A DNA stretch of 64,000 nucleotides from positions 26,755,393 through 26,819,392 of the forward strand of contig OX388350.1 in assembly GCA_947579665.1 (NCBI GenBank), read 5' to 3'. The position numbers and the translations under genes are program-made. Source of the stretch: Sympetrum striolatum. Taxonomy: Eukaryota; Arthropoda; Insecta; Odonata; Libellulidae. Shown piece after piece: positions 10,330 to 23,567 of this stretch (the first letter of the stretch is position 1; each line of letters starts with the position of its first letter). The notes beneath the pieces are model-generated. The model had not been told where the DNA came from. It worked only from the letters and a program-made list of their open reading frames with translations, and ran no database searches.

Positions 10330-10632
10330 AGAAAATTTGGAACACGGCTGTTAATGAATTAGATGTTTGAAACCTCCGATAGCCGTCTTTTTTGTCGTTC
10401 CCCGTGTCATCCACCGGTATTCAGAGAAAACAAGAAAGGATCACAGCTTCATTTTCAGATGTAATTACTACGGTAATTAATTACTCCTGGAGATGATAGG
10501 ATCGCTTTCAAAATGTGCATTGGGTGTTCTTAAACGTGAGGTGATTCTTTCTTCTTTTCTCCGAACACCGATTAATTTAGACGAGGAATGCCAACTAAGA
10601 CGGCTATTGGAGATTTTAAATCTCTGAAGCAC
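10330..10632. mobile_element. Palindromic family D foldback element
   Basis: The left arm (about 10330-10433) carries ACACGGCTGTTAATGAATTA, 'AACCTCCGATAGCCGTC', CACCGGTATTC and 'GAGAAAACAAGAAAGGATC'. The right arm (about 10550-10632) carries the inverse: TTCTCCGAACACCG, then AGACGGCTATTGGAGATTTT. The arms match the perfect-looking palindrome at 52342-52514, but here about 115 bp of unrelated sequence separates them and the right arm is more decayed. Confidence 0.6.
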
Positions 10633-13600
10633 ATTAATATACATAGGAATTTTTCGATCGAATTTATTACAACAAATTTCCCTAATCTGTCTTTAATCCG
10701 ACCCCTCTTTCTATTCTCGATTCGTGTAGAGACCAAAAAACAAAAGAATGGGAATGCAGAGGAGGTTGGAGAACCGCCCATTCCTCGCGAACTTCCTTCT
10801 TTGTTTGCATAATTATCCTTGTTTTATGCTCCCATAAGCGAAAATCTCCCTTCATTCGTACTTTTTTCGTCGTATTTAAATTAATTTGACTCCATTATTT
10901 ATGAATTTATATTCAAAAGGCCTATTGCATTTGTGAATATTTCATCTCCAACAAAGACTTAATTCGAGATGACCCTCCCCAAATCTTACTTTCTCCTGAA
11001 TGAATAATATATTCAGCTCCTTAATATCTCTCAATGATTACCAATCAATGCCAATTGAAGCTAATTTCCTTTTCATTTACAAAAAATTTGTCTTTCTCTA
11101 TAACACTTGATAGTCTTTGGAGAAACTGAAGGTCAAAAGGAGAAATGTCGTTTATGTGAATAATATAAATCACTCTCTTAATCCCATTAGCGAAAGTTGG
11201 TCCCCTGCAAGGGTAATCGCCTCTTCCTTGGGATGTTTCCAGGTCCTCCCGAGGTACGGCAAGATTAGGAAATATTTATAAAATTATATATTTTTGGAGC
11301 TTTAGAAAATGGCCTATAAGTATTTATAGTGGTAAGGGCTTCGCCTCGTGGATAATATTAGGTTTGCAAATTCTTAAGAGAATTATCGTAATGATTGTAC
11401 GCTATCTAAAATATTCATCGAGAATAAGTTTATTTTTAACCACAAAAAATAAGCTATAATAGAATTTATTAGAAAGATGATATTGAAAAACAACAGTTTA
11501 AATAAGGTTGATCCAAAGTGAAGGAAGCGCAGGATGGAGGAGTATTAAATTCCTGACCATTGCTTTTCCGTAGAAAAGTTTGCAATATCACTACCGATCC
11601 TTAATATTAAAAGTTTCATTCGTATGACTCCATCTGAGATGAACTGATATTAATTGAAGATTCACATGAATTTAAATATAATCTATGGGCCTCGTTATTA
11701 TTTACTTACCTGCCGTATACTCCGATGTTGAGAAAGTGGGCATAAAAATCGGGAGGCCAACAAGCCATGTTAAGCATTATCTAATAATTAGCCGTATATT
11801 AGTAAAAATACTTAGCCAAAGATTAATCGATATTAAATATCAATCCAATTGGCTTGAAGATGGGTCTTACTAGCCGAAACTCCGAAACTAGTCGCCAACG
11901 AAATCATTTATGGATTATTAAAAGTTATTTAATTTTGTTACATGAAAGTTTTGTTTTATTCAACGTTAAGAAACCAGCTAAAAAGTGACTAATAAAGGCG
12001 TGTAATGAATCTATTGATCAATGCAACCAACTTTCAGCTCTGATATTTAAAACAATTGTCGAATAAATGTAAAAATCGCTTTGACAGTGTTATGGAAGTG
12101 CATTAGAATCTTGAAAAGGAATCAATATCTCTCTATATTCATAGAATTCCTGCCTTCACAGCAGAAAAGGAAATGGTTGGTCCCCTAGATAAAAAAGTTG
12201 AAGAACACGTTCTTGGAGTCCTTTGATATAAATATGACATGTGAATGAGGGTTCGCCTGAGGGTCTCTTTAGGGCAGCAAAATCGTCGGTCTCCAGGCCC
12301 TCCTTGGGGTCCAGGCAATTTTACTCCTCTATTCGCCATCAGGGTAAAGCCAACACTACGTTTGGTCCCCGAGGATAAGCTCTAAAAAGCATTTTAAGTA
12401 TTCTAGCTCAAAGAAACAGCTCTACCCCTCGGTATACGAAAAATGTTTTCATTGATTTGTGAACGTCATTCCTGGTGACCGTAGGAATACATGGAATTAA
12501 GTATCCTGATCGATGGACTAAAACTACATCAGGCGGCTCCGTTACCAATTCTCACTACATGTAGTAAAGATATTGTCTAAAATAGAATCTATGGAACCAG
12601 TAGATTCTATTCCTATTCTACCCAGGTAAAAACTAATAACTTACAACAAAAATAAGTGCGATTTTTCCAATATTCAATAGAAATTTTGAGAAGTCAATAC
12701 ACTCGTATCAAAACTTTAGCATGTAGAGTAAGGTGTACATTTTTAAGTATCGCATGGCAGTCATTGTACGCAGAAGCTACAGACGGTAATATTAAAATAT
12801 GTTTATGCTCTACTTAAATTTTCCGGAGCCCAATTCTTCAAATACAGAAAGGATCTACGTATTAAAGGAACAGAATATTACATCCCTTTTATATCCGTCG
12901 ATAGCTAAACCGAATCCTCTAATTATTGTAATCAATTTGTGTTTATACCTAGAGATTCCTATCGGTAGGTAAACTTAAAGATATATTTCTCTGGGAAAAG
13001 CAAGAGCATGAAGTTAGATGTTCAGTAATTGGCATGTTTATTTTTGATGTTGGATTGTACATACCTTTAAATTACAATGAAGAAAATAGCGATAGATAGA
13101 ATTGTTCCGGTAGCTGTAATATTCTATTCAATTCATAAGAATTTCTTATATGGTTAATGTTTTAATCTTTAAAGCGTCGAATTGATATTCCATTGGGACA
13201 GTATTTCTTTCGGCTATTTTATTAATTTATTTTTCATTAAATTACATCTAATAGGTCACATTATTTATTTTTCAGGTGGCATATTTTACGTTCTTTGAAC
13301 TGATGACTGAATAATTCAATGTCTTTTATTAGTCACCCCTTATCAACATCATCAACATCACCACTAAATTTTTCTTAATCACGCCAAATGATAAGCGGCA
13401 AGAAACGAAAGTATTTAATACTGCTAAATATCTTATAAATACAACCATTCAAAAGGGAAATATTACTTTAAAATACCCTCGAAGGTGGACGGAATGTATT
13501 CATAAATTCTAGCGAAAGCTCGTCGAAGTAAAACGAATCCCGTTTCAATTAATGCGGGAACAATTATTGCTTTCCCAAACAACAGGAGAGAAATCCGTCT

Positions 13601-14512
13601 AATATTGTGGTCGAAATCGCGGGGAAACGCTTCATCCGACGAAAGGTGAGACTCGTCAAAGGAAACGCAGATGAATGGCGTAATAGGCTCACTCATTAAA
13701 CGAGGGATTACCCGTCTGTTTGGATGAATTGCGATGAAAATTGCGCCGCGATTGATAAGGGAGATTATTGCCGTGCAGCGGTGGCTGTATTAACAGGTAG
13801 CGTACCAATTCGCCTAATGGAGACTTGCGCTGCTCCGAAATTATTCTCGCATCCGATAATTTCCTTTGGACTGGCTGAATCGGATTAGTGATAAAAGTGA
13901 ATTCGGAAATTACTGCCGAAAATATGCGTTGCTTCCGCCCCCGTTTTTAATTCTTTTTTCGACCATCTGAAATTTTCACTTATGAATGCAGCAAATTATT
14001 AAGAGGTGATAAATTAATTCAATGATGAATTCAAACAGCAAATTAAAATGCATGATCACCTGGTCCTAAACGTTTTTTATAGTAAATAAAAACTTGTTTG
14101 ATTGTTTTTGGAGCCCTTGATTTTACATTTTTACAATTATGGGAATGTTTAGAATTAGTTTTCTTTAAAATGTAGAAGCCTATCTATTCAAAGGTGGCAA
14201 TTTGGGGTTACACTAAACCTTAGTATACCTTATACAACTATCTTAAAATAAATACAGTATCAGTGTGTTAGCTGTTAAATTATAAAATGCAAATTTATCG
14301 AATGTAAATTTTATTATACTATAAAATTATTCAATTCAGTTCATATACCTCTCAGTGTACTACGTAATTGTTTTGTTTTGAATAACCATTACGTGCTCAT
14401 ACTTATAAGTGCCCAAGAATATGGTTATATGTTTTTTTATTTTCGGTAGTGATGCTGCATTTCGATAGTTGAAGATGAAAGAAATGATACAAAAATGAAT
14501 TCGTCTACCGAA
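10633..14512. other. Mostly AT-rich DNA, no gene recognised
   Basis: No convincing coding frame. A GC-richer patch at about 12140-12380 has a 66-codon minus-strand frame of unknown origin. A second GC-richer, CpG-containing unique island lies at about 13460-13970. Neither resembles a known family. Confidence 0.4.
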
Positions 14513-14554
14513 TTTGAATACCGCTCATTCTCTCAAGAATGAGCGGTATTCAAA
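14513..14554. repeat. Perfect hairpin, 19-bp arms, 4-nt loop
   Basis: TTTGAATACCGCTCATTCT (14513-14531) is exactly inverted at 14536-14554 around the loop CTCA. It is not AT-only, so such a perfect match is unlikely by chance. Confidence 0.95.
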
Positions 14555-14960
14555 GAAGTACATGTACTCACTTCTTCCGTCTTTCATAGGCTGATTAATG
14601 CTGACTTATTTTTTATCGCTCTTTGATTTAATTCTGCAATTCACGTCACGATAGCTTTTCGAATTTTACTACGCAAACTATCTTCTACTCGGTGATACTT
14701 TATCTGCTGTCGTAATGAATCTATTTTAAACTGTATTATACCTACTACAGTTTATAATTGTATTTATTGTTTTCTTCTTATTGTCTTTTTAATTCTTATT
14801 AGCGTATTTGATTTATTGTTTTGTCGGAAGGACAGAGGGCAAGGGATAATCTTATGACTCATCGGCGACTGACTCTAAATCATCCCTTTCCCTCAGTTTA
14901 TTAATTAGTTTAATTATCCGTTTATTTTACTCACATGTAAACGTATAACTCTTTGTTCAT

Positions 14961-15103
14961 TTTTACTTTCTCCATATACGTAGTATAGAGAAAGTATTGT
15001 TTTCATGAAAAAAATCGACTTCGAGATTTCAACGGAAATGCATGTTTTGGGGTCCCTGGAATACGTTTTGACCATTTTCGGAATGATGACTATGTGCATG
15101 TAA

Positions 15104-15134
<31 letters not shown>

Positions 15135-15787
15135 CTTGTGGGCGCTCTAACGTAAACGCTATTAGTTGTATCAATACCAAGCATCATATATTCAACTGTG
15201 GTGGGTGCTGTCAGAGTTGATTAGTTTTTAGAGTAAATCGGTTAACCAGAAGTCGAGATTTATTCATCGAGGCAAACTTCCGTTTTTGCAAAATATCTCC
15301 ATAAATATGATATTTAGGTACATACTATTATTTGTAAAAGTTTAAGAAAGTGTGATTTACTATAACTTTTGTATTTACCATATTTTTGTATCACCGGTTG
15401 ATTTGGAGTTATTCGTGAAATACTGATAAACCGGAAGTAGCTGATTATGTACTTTGTGGGCGCTCTAACATGAAAACTATTTGTAGGATCAACACCAAAT
15501 TTCATATATAGTATTTTGGTTGGTGTCGTTAGAGTTGATTAGTTTTTGGAGTAAATCGGTTAACTAGAAGTTGAGCTTTATTATTCAAAGCTCGTTTCCG
15601 TTTTTGCAAAATTCCTCCATTAAAATAATATTTAGGTACATACAGTTATCTACAAAAATTACAAAAAATGTTTTTTTATGTATCTTCCAAGTTTAGATTG
15701 AATCTAGAGTTCAAAAATACTGTCGTAGATAAATATTTACATCTTATATATAAAGAAAGTCATGTGCTGGCCACATCAGATTTTTTC
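14961..15787 (-). mobile_element. Repeat family A, copy 2 (about two internal units)
   Basis: Reverse orientation. The element's 3' end (TTTTTACTTTCTCCATATAC on the plus strand) is at 14961 and its head (CATGTGCTGGCCACATCAGA) ends at about 15785. The internal unit boundary 'GTGGGCGCTCTAAC' appears near 15138 and again near 15456, so the unit is about 318 bp with about two copies, the outer one partial. A TG tract (15106-15134) sits at the same place as the CA tract of the other copies. Confidence 0.75.
15106..15134. repeat. TG microsatellite inside family A
   Basis: About 13 TG units with one CG interruption near the start. It occupies the same family A position as the CA tracts at 5427 and 63559. 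Confidence 0.9.
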
Positions 15788-15799
15788 ACTAAATTTTGT

Positions 15800-16030
15800 T
15801 TTCCTATCTGTAGGTTTCGCATGTTTTTCACACCTCCCCTTCTTGAGGATGTTTTCCTGCAGTGGAAATTGTTTCCTAAGCTCTTAAATTAGTTTTTATT
15901 TAATCCACAAAGTAGTCTTCTTCTGTGCAATTTTATCTATCTCTTTTTGAAAAATTAGAAGGGTTTATGTAAGAAGAGACTTTATAGTCTCAATCTCGCC
16001 CTAAATAAAGTCCTTTATTATTATTATTGT
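15800..16030 (+). mobile_element. Repeat family B, SINE/LINE-tail-like, copy 1
   Basis: Runs from TGTAGGTTTCGCATG through CTTCTTGAGGATGTTTTCC, 'AAGAAGAGACTTTATAGTCT' and 'CTCGCCCTAAATAAAGTCC' to (ATT)n. Five other copies share this order. A simple-repeat 3' tail and no terminal inverted repeats suggest a retroelement tail or SINE; no pol III boxes were seen. Confidence 0.65.
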
Positions 16031-18524
16031 TCCTGTGACAGGTTACAACGGCACCTTGTTATTATCTTTACGAGATCCATATCTTCGAGATTAGCTTCCT
16101 TGAGGCAGAACAGCGGATCTGGTTGCCATAAAATGTCTTCATAAACTCGCAGGTGGAATTCGTATCAGATGTCTTTATGACCCGTTCTCCCGATGACTTG
16201 CTTCGTGGCAGCTTTGACGAGGAATCAAGGTGGAGTAGTACCGAACTAATTTCACGCCGAATCCTAAGAATTGACACGTTTTAAAACCTAAAACACGGCT
16301 CGCCTTTCTCGTAAAAGTATTCTTTACAAGCTTCCAAAGTGGGGATTAATTTATAGGTGCATTAGTTCTCCGTGACTGGTTCCTGCTCTAGTTCGAACGG
16401 ATCCCAACTGGGCGCATTAGGATTAGGATAACGGCACGGATCGAATTAGATTTGCCGGAAATCTCGAGCGGGCGGATTATCAGAGGTAGTAATCCGGTCG
16501 AAAGAGGATCGAGCTAGACAAGTAGAGAAATCCAAGATGAATCTGACGTGGATTTCAGTAGACGAAACGAAAATCGTAAATCTGGAAATGGGACTGAATC
16601 TTAGTTTTCTTCAATACGTCCCTCGATGTCGTCTTTGACATTTTTCGTAGGATTTATTATGAAAGGAATTCAATTATTGGGTCTGAAAATTCCATTCTGG
16701 ATGAATAAACCTGGAATACCGCTTTTACGGAGGAACAAGGAAAACAGCTCTGCTACTCATTAAAGCAGAATTATTTGAAGCTTCATTTAAAATGAATTGT
16801 TATGCAAAAGTTTCCAAAACAAATGGAATAGAATATTCGGGGGAAAAAGTTGATGCACTGTCATTTAGAGAAAAGGGATTTCAGAGAAAAAACTGACCTA
16901 CTTCTCTTTGGAAACAGCTCGTGTACGAAACGGTTTTATTTATAAACAACGAGCCATGTTAAAACTCTTTCCTCCCGAATATAAAAGGATGATGAACCGT
17001 GATGCTGGAGAAACAGAGTTATATAACGATAGAAAATTATTATAAAAGCGAAAAATATAATTTATGTGAATTGCGCATAACTTTCTCTGGTTCTTTAAAA
17101 TTGGTATTTTATGAAATACGTACTGAGCGGCTTAATATCTCAAAATTTGTATCCGTTAAAATACAAAAATGTTTCTAAGTAAATATTTTAGTAGTTATTT
17201 CGAACAAAATTATTCAGTCTTTAGAGGAAATTTTTGACGCATTAAAATATACTTAAATGCGCTTACAATATATGTCGTGTCGACAACGATGTGCTTAGAA
17301 ATGTATTATTTTGCTTTCCTTTAAGATACCACTAAAACGTACTTGTTTGAATCATGCAATTTATATCGAGAATATGAATTTGATTTTCCCTATATCTAAC
17401 TCTAACTTTGATTATCACGACATAGATGTGATTTGGATATTCATAAGGAGTTATTTGCGAAAAGAAACCTTCTTAACGTAAATTTTCCATAAAATTGACC
17501 CAGTGTTTGAAATGTTAATGTGGAGGCTTAGCTTAACTCTGCGATCTCATTTAACTTTTCCCATGTCGCGAGCGAAGAAATATTTGATAAAAAATTCCAT
17601 GTAGGTAGAATTTTGGAAGACCACAGATACAAGAGAGAAACGACCTTGGTTTCATAGCCGCGCTACACTTTATATTACCACAAAGATACACCTGACTATG
17701 TATCGTTTAAAGACGAAATTCTAAGAAAAGTACACCAAAATCGAAGCGAAAGATAGACATCTCAACGTGTGTCTCAAATCTTCCATAAAAAATCTCTATA
17801 ACTAACTTTATAGCTCTTATATCAGTATTCTATCTTTCGGTAGGATCTTGTGTATCAAATTTTAAATTCAAAAATCCCTATTCAGCGACATCTCCATAAC
17901 TTCCATAATCATCCAACAACTTTTGTCTTTGTCTTCCTTCTGTTTTTTCTTTCTCTGACTTCAAATTTATAACTATTTTTAAAACTACATTTATAAATGT
18001 ATACAATTGCATCAACGGCATTCTTCGTCCTAATATTTGCCATATTCAGTTTATTTTCTCTCTGCTTCAATGAAAACAATCTATGATTCATATTTTAAGA
18101 GGTAGTTCCTACATTTTTTCACAACACGCGTGGATGTCATCCCATAATTTTAAAAGAAGATTGATGCATAGAACTGTCCGAATAACTCCAGCAGAAAAAT
18201 GAGAGACAAAAGAGAAAATGTTTTATTTTATCTCCTTTTTATAACTCGGCGGGGCGATGGGAATCATGAAGTCGAATGATTCAACTCTGAGAAAAATATA
18301 ATATTCAAGCAGACGCTGCAGAGGAAATTCCTCTAAGCAGTCGAACTGTAACTCAAAAATTATTCAAATTTATTTCGTGAGTCGCTACTTCCACTTATTT
18401 ACTTTATGCCGTACTTCTATCGTAGTTAGATAGAGGTGTGCATATTTTTCGACGGGCATACTTAGTTTGTTTATATAATTATATATGCTATAGGAGAATA
18501 ACATTGGATTTCAAAAATATTCAC
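16031..18524. other. No gene recognised
   Basis: AT-rich with a slightly GC-richer part at about 16300-16560. Short frames at 16068-16277 and 17909-18091 have no recognisable content. Confidence 0.4.
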
Positions 18525-18745
18525 CTTAAGGCCTTTATTAAGGCGAGATTGAGACTGAAAAGTCTCTTCTTCTATCTGCGCTTTCGTCTATGATATTAAA
18601 ATCTTAAGTTGTTTGTATGTGAGGAGAGGAAAACGTGGCTGTAAAAAAACCTAAGGTGATATCATAGGAAAAAAGATCCACTGCAGGAGAACACCCACAA
18701 AGAAGGGGGGTGTGAAAAACCTGCGCAGACCTACTGATAGAAAAA
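18525..18745 (-). mobile_element. Repeat family B, copy 2
   Basis: Reverse orientation: AAGGCGAGATTGAGACTGAA at 18540, then the family block ACCCACAAAGAAGGGGGGTG and 'AAAAACCTGCGCAGACCTAC' at 18690-18735. The (ATT)n tail is lost or replaced by CCTTTATTAAGG. Confidence 0.65.
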
Positions 18746-19764
18746 GCTAAAAGATATGAAAGAAAACTGAGTATGATTTGGAAATTTCAAAAGCAGTACT
18801 GTAACGAAATTAAAAAAAGCATATTAAAATAAAATCCAAAACAGGAAAAAATACAATAGTACACTTACGAAAATAATAAATATATCAAAATGCGTAAGAT
18901 AAAACATTTAAACGAAATTGAAACTGTTTAGGAAATGAAACACGCTAAAAATACCTTAGCGTCAAACTCTCCTATTATTAATACTCGTATATAAGTTTAA
19001 TATATTATCCCATAAGCTCATTATAGGGACAGTTGATTGAGGAGTTACAGTGGTTGCTAAGTTAATAACAATCACATTCCTCCTTATATATTAGAATATG
19101 CTAAATAAAATATATTCTATAATAGTCACTCTACATTACTGTAATATTAATTCTGATCCTATCTGGAATCAACTCCCACTCAATCTACTGGAAACTGCGG
19201 TTGTGTTAGAATTAGATATTATATGATTATTTAAATTCCATACAACCATGTATTTAATTCGAATAAACAATTGCGATAAAAAAGAAATCATTGTAACAGC
19301 TCCGAATAGATCAAACCTGCACTTTGATACGCATTACAATATGATGTTAAGATAACAGAAAAATAAGCTTGAAGCACTCTTATGCCCAAGATTATCAATG
19401 TTATTTATAACTAAAAAAGAACTATTTCTCAAAGAAATGCAATCACAAATATAGATTAACTTACATAATTCTCAAGCGCACTTTTTCGATAAGCGGTACG
19501 AGATTTCGAAGACAGAACGAAAGCACTTCAATTACTGCTTTTTTTATTGCTTTGCTTGTGCACCATGAAACGAAAATAGATATCACTCGAGGCCAAGATA
19601 TCCACGGCTATTATCCAGCCAACAATTCCTCTTAGATCATTGAACTGTAACTGACAAAAGGTCAACGTAAAGGTGTTTATCAATATAAGAACTGCCTTAC
19701 AATAAGGAAATACTTCCGCAGGACCCCTTTCCGATTTTTTCGGAATCAATTCTTCTTCTTTCAC
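18746..19764. other. No gene recognised
   Basis: AT-rich. A minus-strand frame at 19528-19782 (84 codons) lies just downstream of the LINE fragment and has no family match that I recognise. Confidence 0.4.
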
Positions 19765-20020
19765 TAAAGGACCTGCAACCAAGTGGTCCTATTTTCTGCA
19801 GTTCTTTTGAGTTGTACGTAGCTGTTGGCCTTCATCAGTTCCTGTGTCCATTTCGGATGGTATTGTCTTGGCCTCCCTCTTCCTTTCTTTCCTACAAATT
19901 TCCCCTCCTTTATATTAACAATAAAATTATTGTGTCTAGAAAGGTGATCCAAAAATTTTATTTTCCTGTTTTCAATTGTTCCTAAGAATGAACGAAAGAA
20001 TGTCCTCATTTGTTATTCTT
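19765..20020 (-). pseudogene. LINE reverse-transcriptase C-terminal fragment, RTE-like
   Basis: The minus-strand frame (19764-20009, 81 codons) contains KIKFLDHLSRHNNFIVNIKE, then GKKGRGRPRQY and a C-terminal LKRTAENRTTWLQ. This order (LxxLGHxxRH, then the basic GRGRPR block, then the DRxxW-type ending) is typical of the end of endonuclease/reverse transcriptase ORFs in RTE-like non-LTR elements. The polymerase domain itself is absent. The frame ends at a stop after QVL. This is a 5'-truncated fragment about 80 residues long, from a protein that is normally about 900-1000. Confidence 0.7.
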
Positions 20021-21580
20021 TGAAATTGAAATTGGAATCAATTATGAAGTGTATTTGTTCATCAAATAATAACTGGGACCAAGATAACTATTTCGAATAA
20101 TAAAACTGTCAAAATGCTAAACTAACAACCTTTATGGAACTTATATTTCGAAGAAACTTCGTGGGCTGAGTTTTCATGGAATAGTTGTTGGGCCTTGGGT
20201 CGTATTTTTGGCACTAGTGGTCTATAACAAAGTCATGGTTTGCTTTAGAGGAGTGTTTATTTAACGAGAATAGAGCTCAACAGAGGCAGTTCTACGAAGA
20301 GGTATTTACGTAAATCGCTGGTTAACAAGAGCCAGATGATGCTGCTCTACGGAGAAAAAGTTGATGGGGAAATTTAATTCCTAGAGGTGATGCAAAGTTT
20401 GTGTTTACGCTCTAGTTTACGTCAATTATTTTTAACGTCCGCATATGAAACATTAACGTTATCCATTTATATTTTTCGAGCAGTCTCATAGCTTTCATAA
20501 GCGTGACTTCACATGCATTCGTACATCTTGATACATATATACATCTTTGTATATATTCATACATCTTTATGCATATATTTTGATGAAGAACTCGTTAAGT
20601 CGAACTCAACTTTCCTAAGGGCGGTTTTATAACCATTATGCTTTCGATATACTTTATTTGAGGCCAGAAAGTACTTAGGGGTATTTACATCGAAAATATC
20701 CTCGTTCCTTCCTGAAAAAGTTTAATTGGAAATCGAATCAAAGAGTAAGAACCCTTTTCCGATCGCTCAGATGTCTGTGGCGGCCCACGCAGGCCACCGC
20801 TTCAGAGACGCCCACGAATTATTATGAGAGAGTTGAAAGCACACCAGAGGGCAAATTAAACTTTACACGATAAATAATATTTTAGCTGCGAGATAACAGC
20901 GAAAATCAACTCAGGACTAACATATTCTAGAGGCTTCGAATTTGTTTACGCCCGCGGGCTGTAAAATATAGTCCGATGAGTTTTCATTCAGCAGTCGAGT
21001 CGAAATTCAAGAAAACTGTTGGTACTGTTTTGTTGTAGCGATAAAACAACAAAGGCGTGGGAGTAACATAGTGTATTTGGTCATAAGTTAGTCCGGAGGC
21101 TAATTTGAACGTCAAGGATTCCTCATTGGCTACCAAAAGGTTTGGAGAGGGATTGAGACTTCCATTAGAAGATGAGGAGTAAAGTTTGCTTTTCGTACTG
21201 ATTGTGAGATAGAATAATATTTTTTATTCATAATGTAAGAACTTATTCAAGAATTTATTCAGAAAATACAAATAACACAGTAATACAAGGCTTACAAATT
21301 TATTTACATGGCATGAAAAATTCAAGAAATAGGATTGTGATATAAATATTCATCTTTATGGTCCTCCTGAGCCATCAGGAGGTGCCAGATTAAGTAATCA
21401 CGAGCCAAAAATTACAATTAATTTAAGATTTGAAGTTTTTAATAAATTAATGACGAAAATTAAAACGATTTCAAATGTTTTATATGAAAATAAAGCATTA
21501 AGTTGACAAAACGTCACAAGAAAAACTACAGATGAAATAATTAGCATCCACAGTAAAAGTAATTTCTTTTGTTTTTGTAC

Positions 21581-21581
<1 letters not shown>
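20021..21581. other. No gene recognised
   Basis: AT-rich with a GC-richer patch at about 20700-20830. A loose tandem of ACATCTTTRTATATATTCAT-like units lies at about 20520-20580. Confidence 0.4.
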
Positions 21582-21619
<38 letters not shown>

Positions 21620-21835
21620 GGACTTTTCAGGGCGAAATTGAGAGTATAAAGTTTCTTCTTACATCTATTCCTTCGTGATATAAATTTAAAATAGAGAAAG
21701 CTTGAAAAAAGTGCAAAGAAGAAGACTACTCTGTGGATTTAAAAATACTATTTTAAGAGCTTAGGAAAAAATTTCTACTTCAGGAAAACACCCTCAAGAA
21801 GGGGGTATGAAAAACTTGCGAAACCTACAGGTAAA
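21582..21835 (-). mobile_element. Repeat family B, copy 3, with (AAT)n tail
   Basis: Reverse orientation. It starts with a pure (ATA)n tract (21582-21618), then AAAGGACTTTTCAGGGCGAA, 'ATTGAGAG', 'TTTCTTCTTACATCTATTCC', and ends with CACCCTCAAGAAGGGGGTAT and 'TGCGAAACCTACAGG'. It is the best example of the simple-repeat 3' tail of this family. Confidence 0.7.
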
Positions 21836-21949
21836 AATCATGCAAGTGCAATTCTATTTTCATCCAAATTTAACATAATGATTTTATGAATAACACTTTT
21901 CATAGAATTCAATAAGAAGAGGAATAGATGAAACCCATTATTAATCATC

Positions 21950-22045
21950 ACTCGTGCTCAAGTAGCTTTCGTAGTAACACAGCTATGATTAAGGGAATGT
22001 GAGTTACATTTCCCTCTATCCTGCACCAAAATTCGAATAAAAAAT
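21950..22045 (+). repeat. Repeat family C, fragment
   Basis: Matches the second half of family C: ATCACTCGTGCTCAAGTAGC, then CACAGCTATGATTAAG and TTTCCCTCTATCCTGCACC. Compare 2700-2800. Confidence 0.5.
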
Positions 22046-22355
22046 TTCTTATTGGTTAAGATATGGTATCTAGAAATAGTAATTGTATACCAGAAGGAAA
22101 TCAAAAAGTTTACTATTAAAAATATTTTATATAACTTATTTATTATTTATAAAACTAAAAATCTTAATTATTTAAAGGTTAGTGGTTTAAATATTATTCC
22201 AAAGCCGTCTTAATATAGTACATATATATAATGTAGTCATCAAACAAATTTCTTCTACTCCTGAAGATGATAGCATGGATACTAAAATATATGTGCACTA
22301 GGTGCTTTCTAAGTTCAGTCATCCGGAGGCTTCCGTTCTTTTAAGAACCAGTTGC
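22046..22355. other. No gene recognised
   Basis: AT-rich DNA with no supported feature. Confidence 0.35.
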
Positions 22356-22440
22356 AACATGGGTAAAGAACGCTGACAAAGACGGCTTTGGGAGAGTTTT
22401 TAAACCTTTAATACGCAAACAGCCTTGTTCTGTTTTCTTT
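22356..22440 (+). repeat. Palindromic family D, single-arm remnant
   Basis: Right-arm match: AACGCTGACAAAGACGGCTT, then GGGAGAGTTTTTAAACCT, and AACAGCC followed by a degraded TTCTGTTTTC, in the same order as 52470-52550. Confidence 0.45.
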
Positions 22441-22639
22441 CCTAACAGACTATTGAAAGTTTAAAAATAGTCCATGCATTACGAGGTTACTTTCGGACGA
22501 GTTTTATATAGCAGATATACTTGGAAATTCTCATCCTAATACAGCCACGAGGAAGTAAATGAAAAGTTCATTTTTCTATTCAGCATCGAAAAATAAAAAA
22601 AATCAGTTCGTTGAAATACGGTACCAGGAACTGGAGTAA

Positions 22640-23160
22640 AGCAAGCTGCTTTCCGTCCATCTGCTGTGTTATGAACTTCGCGGAATAATTTTCCAATCGG
22701 CGAATGGTGACGGGAATACGCTAAAGGAAAGAGGAAATGGGTGTCGAAATTTCGAAGAGTTTGGGTGTGGGCGAAAGAGGCGTTTACGTCAAAAGCGTGA
22801 CGATGCGAGTTTCGTCCCATGGTTAGTTAATTAGCCCTTTGAAGGCGAAACTGTGCAGGGCCTCGTTGGTCATCACCAGGGAAAATCCAGACAGAGCAAA
22901 GCAGGATGAAAGAAGTCGGGTGGCTTTAATGAATCGGCCCAATTATGCCGAGATGAAATTTCGGAGAGAGATCATTCCGCGGATTGTGGACGACGAAAAT
23001 TAATTCTTGATTCCCGCGTGAGGGCGATGTTAAAGCGATCCCCGGCATTTATCCTCACCGATATATTATAACCCAATTATATTTCTCTGAATAAACGTTG
23101 CGCCGATTTTTATAGGAGTTTTTAACGGCTTCCCATCGCCTTTTGAAATCATGAGTGATT
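22640..23160. other. GC-richer unique island
   Basis: About 500 bp with clearly higher GC and more CpG than its surroundings, no repeat match and no defensible coding frame. A 94-codon minus-strand frame overlaps its left part but lacks family features. It could be a regulatory or transcribed non-coding segment; nothing in the sequence proves that. Confidence 0.3.
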
Positions 23161-23567
23161 AATGGAATTTTCCGGTTTGGAAATAATTGGATGAACTAGT
23201 TGAATTTTCAAGGTAAATATTTGTGCGTCATGCGATTTAAAGTAAATTTAACATTGACGAGTAAAGCATTTTTTTATTATTAAGTGATCACATCACTTAA
23301 ATAGTCTCACATATTCTCGAATATAAAACGCCTCCAAGTTTTGAAAGTCATATATTGGAAACAGTATGGGTAATTGATAAATATAGTAAATCATGTAAAA
23401 TACAATGAATGTGAGATGCATGCTATTCTCAATGGCAGGCATTCCTACACGTCTTGGCTGGATTGCTAGCGAACATTAGCTGTTAATTTCAGCATAGCAT
23501 GCATAATAATCCTTCGTGGAAACTTGGCGTTATAAGAAACGCTTTCTTTTTTATTGTAAACTAGCGG
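23161..23567. other. No gene recognised
   Basis: AT-rich DNA with no supported feature. Confidence 0.35.
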
